Origin: Kribbella pittospori
GTDB taxonomy: Bacteria > Actinomycetota > Actinomycetes > Propionibacteriales > Kribbellaceae
NCBI RefSeq assembly: GCF_004331465.1
Contig: NZ_SJKB01000007.1
Coordinates: 1-64,000 of the forward strand
DNA length: 64,000 nucleotides
Reading direction: 5' to 3'
Shown: piece by piece, positions 59,216-64,000 of the stretch
Position numbering within the stretch: position 1 is the first letter of the stretch
Layout: each line of letters opens with the position of its first letter
Notes under the pieces: model-generated
What the model saw: the letters and a program-made list of their open reading frames with translations, nothing else
Told to the model about the DNA's origin: nothing
The model's database searches: none
Translations under genes and position numbers: made by a program

Positions 59216-60643
59216 TCAGTACACCTCGATGCGGTCGAGGCTGATGATTGTGCTGCCGGAGGCTGGGTTCTTGTCGCCGGTGACTCGGACCTTCAGGGTG
59301 TGGGGGCCGGCGGGGAGGGTTGGGGTGGTGTAGATGAGTTGTTCGCCGACGCGGATCGAGCTGTAGTAGTCGATCCGTTGTTCCGGTCCTCCATCGACGG
59401 AGATCGCGGCGATTCCGTTGCCGGTGTCGACGACGCTCAGGAGGGCAGCCTTGGTGCCGGTGAAGCGGATGGTGGCGGATGCGTCCCGTTGGCCGCTCCA
59501 GTGGTCGTTGCCCCAGAAGCATTGGTTGCCACACCCAGACCCAGAGTTCCACGCACCGGCGTACTCAACCTGATTGAGCCCAGTCCCGGTGTCGAAGTCA
59601 TTGATCCAGTAATTCGACGACCCCGGATCACCCGACGGCAACGTCTGAGTAGCACCAGCAGCCAGCGGCCGCCCAAGGTTCGGCGTCCCATCGGCGTTCC
59701 AACCGATCTTCTGTACGCGCGTGGTCCGGAAGGAATACGTGTAGGTGCTGGTGTTCTTCCCGTGGTACGCGATCCAGTCCTGCGTCCCGTCCGGCGACTT
59801 GAAGAACGAATGATGACCCGGACCCCAAACTCCGGTCTCGTCGTTCCGGGAGAAGATCGGCCCCGCGTGCTGCACCCAGTTCGACGCGACCATCGGGTCT
59901 GCGCCGTTCGCGATGCTCTTCATCCACAGCTGGTAGTCCGGCTTCCCGGTATCGCAAGTCGAGTACGTGAGGAAGATCCGCGAGGCGCCGTACAGCGGAG
60001 TCGGTCCCTCCCGCACCTCGCTGCACCCGCCGTCGGCCGGGATCGCCACTCGCGCGCCGGTGGACGTCCACGGGTTGCTCATCCGGACGATGTAGAGCTG
60101 TGCCGGCCCACCCTGACCGCGACCAGGCCCGGTCCAGACGAAGTACTGCTGCCCGTTCACCGTGATCGGCTCGCCGTCGATCGCGTACTCGCCGAAGTCC
60201 GCGATCTTCGCCTTGAAGTTGTAGGGCCCGAGCGGATCATCACCGGTGGACTCGAGCACATACATCCGGTGGTTCGCGTCGACCCCGTCGGACGCCGTGT
60301 AGTAGATGTACCAGCGCCCGCCGACATGCCGGAACGCCGGCGCCCACATCTGCGTGTTGCGGCTGGTGTCGGAGTCCCGCCACACCACCTGCTCCGGCTG
60401 GACGAGCAGCGTCGCCAGGCTCGGCGACGACCAGATTCCGATCCGGTCGCCGCGCGTGGTCGCGACGTAGTACTTGCCGTTGTAGAACATCAGCGACGGA
60501 TCCGCCGACGGGTTCACCGGATTCCGGAAGTTCTGTGACGCCACCAGGCTCTCCTGTCGTTCGGCGGCTGGAGCGGTGGTGGCCAGGCTGCCGGTCAGCA
60601 GGACGGCGAGCATGGTGCAGAGGACGGGGCGGAGGAACCTCAT
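59216..60643 (-). CDS. Secreted GH43-family glycosidase with C-terminal carbohydrate-binding domain
   Basis: 475 residues. Sec signal peptide 1 to about 27 (VLCTMLAVLLTGSLATTAPAA). A five-blade propeller GH43 domain follows: catalytic Asp48 (NPSADPSLMFYNGKYY), Asp156 (EYAIDGEPI) and Glu212 (EVREGPTPLYG), acting on arabinan/xylan-type side chains. About residues 340-475 form a separate beta-sandwich ending GPHTLKVRVTGDKNPASGSTIISLDRIEVY, a CBM-like domain. RBS GAAGAGG precedes ATG 60643. Its promoter overlaps a LacI-type palindrome, so it is probably sugar-induced. Confidence 0.88.
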   Translation of the reverse strand: MRFLRPVLCTMLAVLLTGSLATTAPAAERQESLVASQNFRNPVNPSADPSLMFYNGKYYVATTRGDRIGIWSSPSLATLLVQPEQVVWRDSDTSRNTQMWAPAFRHVGGRWYIYYTASDGVDANHRMYVLESTGDDPLGPYNFKAKIADFGEYAIDGEPITVNGQQYFVWTGPGRGQGGPAQLYIVRMSNPWTSTGARVAIPADGGCSEVREGPTPLYGASRIFLTYSTCDTGKPDYQLWMKSIANGADPMVASNWVQHAGPIFSRNDETGVWGPGHHSFFKSPDGTQDWIAYHGKNTSTYTYSFRTTRVQKIGWNADGTPNLGRPLAAGATQTLPSGDPGSSNYWINDFDTGTGLNQVEYAGAWNSGSGCGNQCFWGNDHWSGQRDASATIRFTGTKAALLSVVDTGNGIAAISVDGGPEQRIDYYSSIRVGEQLIYTTPTLPAGPHTLKVRVTGDKNPASGSTIISLDRIEVY

Positions 60644-60674
60644 GTCACACCTCTTCCAAGTGGACCTGTCGGTA

Positions 60675-60704
60675 GTTGTAGGCCGCCTCTACCAACGTTG
60701 TAAA
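60675..60704 (-). promoter_or_regulatory. GH43 promoter with LacI-type operator
   Basis: On the minus strand TTTACA (60699-60704), 18 nt, TACAAC (60675-60680). The -35 box runs into TTTACAACGTTGGTA, whose core CAACGTTG (60693-60700) is a perfect palindrome close to the CGTT-centred operators of LacI-family repressors. Repression by a LacI-type sugar sensor is likely. Confidence 0.65.
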
Positions 60705-60770
60705 CCCTTCCCACCAGGATCGAATCCCACCCACCGGAACCGGCCGACCGGAGCAGGCGTCGTACCCGGC

Positions 60771-61013
60771 ATGAAGCTGAAGGTTCGGGTCGTGCACTAC
60801 CGATGTCAGGGGCGCGACTGCTGGTACGCCGACATCGACGACGCCGACGACCGGCAGCCGGACGACCCGTTCTGGTTCGCCGACGGCTGCCGCACCCAGG
60901 CGGAGGCGATCACGGCCGCGTGCACCCAGCTCGCGGTCCTCGACCAAGCAGTTGCCGCGGGCACGCACCCGCGCCGGATCAGTGAGACCCAGTCCCGAAC
61001 CGCAGCCGCCTAG
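60771..61013 (+). CDS. Small conserved-looking protein of unknown function
   Basis: 80 residues from ATG 60771. The sequence starts MKLKVRVVHYRCQGRDCWYADID and has an acidic middle (DDRQPDDPFWFADG) and a helical Ala-rich end. Third positions are G/C-rich as in genes, and Cys/Trp content is unusual. No strong ribosome site. Not recognised. Confidence 0.5.
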   Translation: MKLKVRVVHYRCQGRDCWYADIDDADDRQPDDPFWFADGCRTQAEAITAACTQLAVLDQAVAAGTHPRRISETQSRTAAA

Positions 61014-61240
61014 GGCATGAGGTCAAGGCTCGGCAACTACTCGGCCGCATCTCTGGCCGGGCCCACGTCTACGCCGCGTTCCGCGCCTACAAGTACGTCA
61101 CGTTCGTCGATCGCCAGTCCTGGAAGCAGATCGCGGCCATCGGATCGACCGCCTCGCCGACCTGTAACACGCGACCGACTCGCCTACCTGTAACACTCCG
61201 TCACCGTGACTGGATGTAACCCCCGAGGGGGGAACTCACC
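61014..61240. other. Gap with coding-like remnant and three spaced TGTAAC boxes
   Basis: The first part can be read as VKARQLLGRISGRAH...AFRAYKYVTFVDRQSW without a start, ending after a one-base shift in RIDRLADL and a stop at 61163-61165. This looks like the 3' end of a lost gene. The second part has TGTAAC at 61163, 61189 and 61215, exactly 26 bp apart, just upstream of the next gene. Confidence 0.45.
61163..61220 (+). promoter_or_regulatory. Three TGTAAC boxes at 26-bp intervals
   Basis: TGTAAC begins at 61163, 61189 and 61215; the first two share the longer ACCTGTAACAC. The last ends 20 nt before the ATG of the Excalibur-domain gene, so the array probably spans its promoter. It could be a tandem regulator site; identity unknown. 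Confidence 0.5.
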
Positions 61241-61876
61241 ATGTCAACATTCAATTCACCGCCGGGTTGGCCGGCACCACCGGCACCGGACTGGCAACCA
61301 CCACCCGGCTGGCAGCCGGACCCGGCCTGGCCGCCCGCACCGCCGGGATGGAGTTTCTGGCTGAACGCGCGCGGGCTGCGCTCCCGTGGTCCGAACGGCC
61401 GGTACGGCGCCGAGCCGCCGGTGAAACTGGTCGCGGGGTGGGTGGCCGGTGGGGTCGCGTTCCTCGTCATCCTGGCCGCGATCGGCGGAAGCAACGGCGC
61501 TTCGTCGAGTGCCGCTCCGACGGTGCCCCGCACCACCGTGACGGCGACCGTGACGGCGCCTGTGGCAGGGCCGACCGCGACGGCGACTGTCACCGTGCAG
61601 CAGACCGTTCCCGGGCCGACGGCAACGGTCACGCTGCCGCCGCTGCCGGCGACGACCGTGACGGCGAAGGCGCCGAAGGCAACAGTCAGTGCTCCGGCGC
61701 CGTTGGTGCGGTCGACCCAGACCGCCAAGCCGAAGAGGACCACAGCACCACCCGCCGACGTGTACTACGCGAACTGCTCGGCGGTCCGGGCCGCGGGCAA
61801 AGCGCCCTTGTACACCGGGGATCCTGGCTATGCGTCGCATCTCGACCGCGATCACGACGGCGTCGCGTGCGAGTGA
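61241..61876 (+). CDS. Trp/Pro-rich N-terminal, single-pass protein with Excalibur calcium-binding domain
   Basis: 211 residues. A cytosolic N-terminal module is rich in W-P-P (GWPAPPAPDWQPPPGWQ, then PPGWSFWLNARG). One helix follows (about 65-85), then a Thr/Val-rich extracellular stalk (about 95-170, repeated TVTATVT) and a C-terminal Excalibur domain ending HLDRDHDGVACE, whose DxDxDG loop binds calcium. GGGGGG lies just upstream of ATG 61241. The N-terminal module recurs in the product of 62137-62370. Likely a cell-surface protein; role unknown. Confidence 0.85.
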   Translation: MSTFNSPPGWPAPPAPDWQPPPGWQPDPAWPPAPPGWSFWLNARGLRSRGPNGRYGAEPPVKLVAGWVAGGVAFLVILAAIGGSNGASSSAAPTVPRTTVTATVTAPVAGPTATATVTVQQTVPGPTATVTLPPLPATTVTAKAPKATVSAPAPLVRSTQTAKPKRTTAPPADVYYANCSAVRAAGKAPLYTGDPGYASHLDRDHDGVACE

Positions 61877-62136
61877 TCACGCCGCGTTGCCTGTGGATAA
61901 CCGGGGGTGGCTGTGGACAAGGCAACGATCGCGGGTGCTGATGCACGTGCAGTCCGGCTGGTGAGCGGATGGTTGCCTGCGCTCCGCAGCGGGTGATCTC
62001 ATGGGTGACTGTGCGCCGAAAACTTTACGAAAACTTAGTCGTAACCACCGGCGCGCCAGGTCGTTGATCAGTCAGACAGTTTGTGAGCAAGGGATCGCTG
62101 GGGTCCACCGCGCTGGGGAACTGGGAAGGACCGCCC
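61877..62136. other. Spacer between the two Trp/Pro-module genes
   Basis: No gene is supported. The AT-richer patch AACTTTACGAAAACTTAGTCGTAAC (within 62017-62043, given here as separate words AACTTTACG and AACTTAGTCGTAAC) probably holds the promoter of the next gene. Otherwise nothing recognisable. Confidence 0.4.
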
Positions 62137-62370
62137 GTGCACCGATTCAATCCACCACCTGAGTGGCCTGAGCCGCCGAGTGACACCTGGCGTCCGCCGC
62201 CGGGCTGGGAGCCGGACCCGGAGTGGCCGGACGCGCCGGCCGGCTGGGGTTTCTGGCTCAACCGCAGCGGCCGTCCGTCCCGCGGCCCGATCGGCGCCTA
62301 CGGAGCCATCGACGCCGGCCGCCTCGAGCTGGCCACCGCCGACCCGGCCCTCGTCCTGATGCACTCCTGA
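62137..62370 (+). CDS. Short stand-alone Trp/Pro-rich module protein
   Basis: 77 residues from GTG 62137 (GGAAGGA upstream). It matches the N-terminal module of the protein at 61241-61876: PPEWPEPPSDTWRPPPGWEP, then GWGFWLNRSGRPSRGPIGAYGA, but has no membrane helix or Excalibur domain, ending in a short helical tail. Either a natural soluble version or a truncated duplicate. A longer frame from 62083 is less likely. Confidence 0.7.
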   Translation: MHRFNPPPEWPEPPSDTWRPPPGWEPDPEWPDAPAGWGFWLNRSGRPSRGPIGAYGAIDAGRLELATADPALVLMHS

Positions 62371-62514
62371 CAGCTCGCTCAAGCGACCTCCTGCAGCCGG
62401 CTGGAGGAACGGCTCCCGCATGCTTCCCAGATGCGGGAGCCGCGGTGCGTTCCGCGTGAGATGTGGCCAGGATCGGACGGAGGGCTGGCGTTCTCTTATC
62501 GTCTTCTGATGTTA

Positions 62515-62534
62515 TGTTATCAGCGTAGATAACA
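62515..62534 (+). promoter_or_regulatory. Operator palindrome upstream of the FGGY kinase
   Basis: TGTTATC (62515-62521) - AGCGTA - GATAACA (62528-62534) is a perfect 7-bp inverted repeat, preceded by a further partial copy GATGTTATG. It lies 20-40 nt before the kinase start, where a DeoR- or GntR-type sugar repressor would act. Confidence 0.7.
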
Positions 62535-62554
62535 CTCAGTTCGGGAGGCGGCAC

Positions 62555-63928
62555 GTGGCAGGACCGGCCTGGATCGGCGTCGACCTCGGCACGCAGAGCG
62601 TGCGCGCAGTACTGGCCGACTCCGACGGTACTGTCCTGGCCCGCGCGGCCCGGCCACTGACCAGCCATCGCGACGGTGTCCGGCACGAGCAGGACCCGCA
62701 GAGCTGGCTCGACGCGGTCGACTCCAGCATCGCCGAAGTCGCTCCGCATGCGGCCCAGTTGGCCGGCATCGCAATCTGTTCCACCTCCGGCACAGTCCTC
62801 CTGACCGACCGTTCCGGCCGCCCGGTGACGCCCGCTCTGATGTACGACGACGCCCGCGCGGCCGACCGTCGCGTCCAGATCCTGGACGCCGACCCGGAGC
62901 GCTGGTCGACCTCGATGCAGCCCACGTGGGCGCTCCCGAAGATCCTCTCGCTGGTCGCTGACGGTTACGACCTCGCCGACCATCACATCGTCCACAGCGC
63001 CGACTTCGTCGCAGCCCACCTGGTCGGTCACCCGGTCGCCACCGACACGAGCCATGCCCTCAAGACCGGCTACGACCTCGTCGCCGACACCTGGCCGACC
63101 GCAGCCTTCGACAAACTCGGCCTGCCCCTCTCCGCCTTCCCCGAGGTCGTCCTTCCGGGCTCCGAACTCGGCCGCACTCCGGCGGGCGTTCCCGTGTATG
63201 CCGGTATGACTGACGGCTGCGCTGCCCAGATCGCCGCCGGTGCCCTCGCCCCCGGCGCCTGGAACTCAGTCCTTGGTACGACGCTCGTCCTCAAGGGCGT
63301 CAGCAAAGACCTCCTCGGCGACCCCACCGGCGCGGTCTACAGCCACCGCCATCCGGACGGCGGCTGGCTCCCCGGTGGCGCATCGAGCACCGGCGCCGGC
63401 GTACTGACCGAGTTGCTGCCCGGCGAAGATCTCGACGCCTTCGACCGGGCCGCTCGTGAGCTAGGGCCGATCGATGCGGTCATCTACCCGCTGACCAAGA
63501 CCGGTGAGCGGTTCCCGTTCGTCGCACCGCAGGCCGAGCGGTTCACCCTCGGCGACGCCTCCGGCAAGCTGCGGACGTACGCCGCCGTCCTCCAGGGCGT
63601 GGCCTTCATCGAACGACTCGCCTTCGAGCACCTGGTCGGCCTCGGTGCCGACCCCGTCCGTTCCGTCTCTCTCACCGGCGGCGCCATCCGCAGCGGCTAC
63701 TGGAACCAGCTTCGCGCCGACGTCCTCGGCGTGCCCGTCGAACTCCCGGCGGCCCCGGACCCGGCGTACGGGATGGCGGTGCTGGCGGCCTCGGCCGGCG
63801 GCTCGCTGACCGAAACCGCCGGCCGGATGGTCCGGGTCGAGCGCGTCCTCGAGCCGCGACCGCAACCGCTCGACAAGTTGTACGGCGAATTCGTCGCCGA
63901 GCTGGACTGGCGGGGGTACCGCGGATGA
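62555..63928 (+). CDS. FGGY-family carbohydrate kinase
   Basis: 457 residues. N-terminal phosphate-binding WIGVDLGTQSVRAVLAD, sugar-binding HEQDPQSWLDAV and catalytic region VYAGMTDGCAAQIAAGAL (Asp base), and C-terminal ATP site GVAFIERLAFEHL followed by SLTGGAIRSGYWNQLRADVLG. This matches xylulokinase/ribulokinase-like FGGY kinases; the exact sugar is not certain. GTG 62555 has GGGAGG 6 nt upstream. The stop overlaps the next gene (ATGA), a histidine phosphatase. Confidence 0.9.
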   Translation: MAGPAWIGVDLGTQSVRAVLADSDGTVLARAARPLTSHRDGVRHEQDPQSWLDAVDSSIAEVAPHAAQLAGIAICSTSGTVLLTDRSGRPVTPALMYDDARAADRRVQILDADPERWSTSMQPTWALPKILSLVADGYDLADHHIVHSADFVAAHLVGHPVATDTSHALKTGYDLVADTWPTAAFDKLGLPLSAFPEVVLPGSELGRTPAGVPVYAGMTDGCAAQIAAGALAPGAWNSVLGTTLVLKGVSKDLLGDPTGAVYSHRHPDGGWLPGGASSTGAGVLTELLPGEDLDAFDRAARELGPIDAVIYPLTKTGERFPFVAPQAERFTLGDASGKLRTYAAVLQGVAFIERLAFEHLVGLGADPVRSVSLTGGAIRSGYWNQLRADVLGVPVELPAAPDPAYGMAVLAASAGGSLTETAGRMVRVERVLEPRPQPLDKLYGEFVAELDWRGYRG

Positions 63929-64000
63929 GGACCACGATCGTCCTGGCCCGGCACGGCCGGACCGAATGGCACCACGGCAACCGCTACACCGGGTCGACGG
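63925..64000 (+). CDS. Histidine phosphatase (phosphoglycerate mutase-like), partial
   Basis: Only the first 25 codons are in the window: MRTTIVLARHGRTEWHHGNR, with the RHG phospho-histidine motif of the histidine phosphatase superfamily. It is translationally coupled to the sugar kinase, suggesting a sugar-phosphate phosphatase in the same pathway or in overflow control. Runs off the right edge. Confidence 0.85.
   Translation, partial: MRTTIVLARHGRTEWHHGNRYTGST

Noticed and set aside
1..64000. tRNA or rRNA genes
   Set aside because: No cloverleaf with T-arm consensus or rRNA signature was seen while reading either strand; small RNAs cannot be excluded by eye.

Overview
The window reads as chromosomal DNA of a very GC-rich actinobacterium. 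Evidence: G/C-dominated third codon positions, many GTG and some TTG starts, twin-arginine lipoprotein signals, a mycoredoxin-like glutaredoxin, and many start codons preceded at only 5-8 nt by a TAnnnT-type -10 box, which is what leaderless transcription looks like in this phylum. Gene content and order (scattered purD, purB, purC and purSQL; several CUT1-type sugar transporters without their own ATPase; ECF42-type sigma factor with a DGPF protein) fit Nocardioidales, most likely a Kribbella-like soil organism. The genus is an inference. No tRNA, rRNA or CRISPR array was seen.

Layout. 1-110: tail of an IS30-family transposase cut by the window edge. 0.5-5.0 kb: minus-strand sugar ABC cassette (two permeases, binding lipoprotein) followed by an SMP-30-type lactonase. 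5-10.6 kb: purD, an ECF sigma factor with a co-transcribed membrane protein, a glutaredoxin, purB and two small membrane proteins. 10.5-17.4 kb: a decayed FAD oxidoreductase, then a cell-surface glycosylation locus (GT2-GtrA fusion, GT39-type mannosyltransferase, Pro/Ala-rich repeat protein) whose 3' side is an 18/36-bp repeat array carrying in-register stop codons. 17.4-23.2 kb: TetR/FAD monooxygenase divergent pair, purC, a DedA-like protein and a PadR-controlled ABC exporter. 23.3-28.5 kb: purS-purQ-(unknown membrane protein)-purL operon.

28.6-37.2 kb: small membrane proteins, a GNAT-cupin pair, a complete dihydroxyacetone kinase operon (dhaK, dhaL and a DhaM fused to HPr and a full-length Enzyme I), an MFS exporter and an ECF sigma factor. 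37.2-43.3 kb: Ser/Thr kinase, alpha/beta hydrolase, MFS/ArsR pair and two paralogous anchored proteins. 43.5-50.5 kb: a second sugar ABC cassette with a consensus promoter, ending in a large GH106-type rhamnosidase. 50.7-51.8 kb: HTH antitoxin/PIN toxin pair with a frameshift in the toxin tail.

51.8-64 kb: acetyltransferase; four-gene ECF42 operon (DGPF protein, sigma, YceI, SnoaL-like); a broken NADAR gene; DUF1963 protein; phosphotransferase with an opposed phosphotransferase remnant; esterase; DinB protein; secreted GH43 enzyme; two proteins sharing a Trp/Pro-rich N-terminal module; and an FGGY sugar kinase coupled to a histidine phosphatase that runs off the right edge.

Functionally the window combines purine synthesis, plant-polysaccharide sugar scavenging (rhamnosidase, GH43, two importers, sugar kinase, Dha kinase) and several self-contained regulator/target units whose operator palindromes can be read directly. 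I did not find a system I can call wholly new. The best candidates for a second look are the purQ-purL intervening membrane protein, the self-sufficient DhaM, the stop-codon-bearing repeat array, the 26-bp-spaced TGTAAC boxes and the frameshifted toxin.
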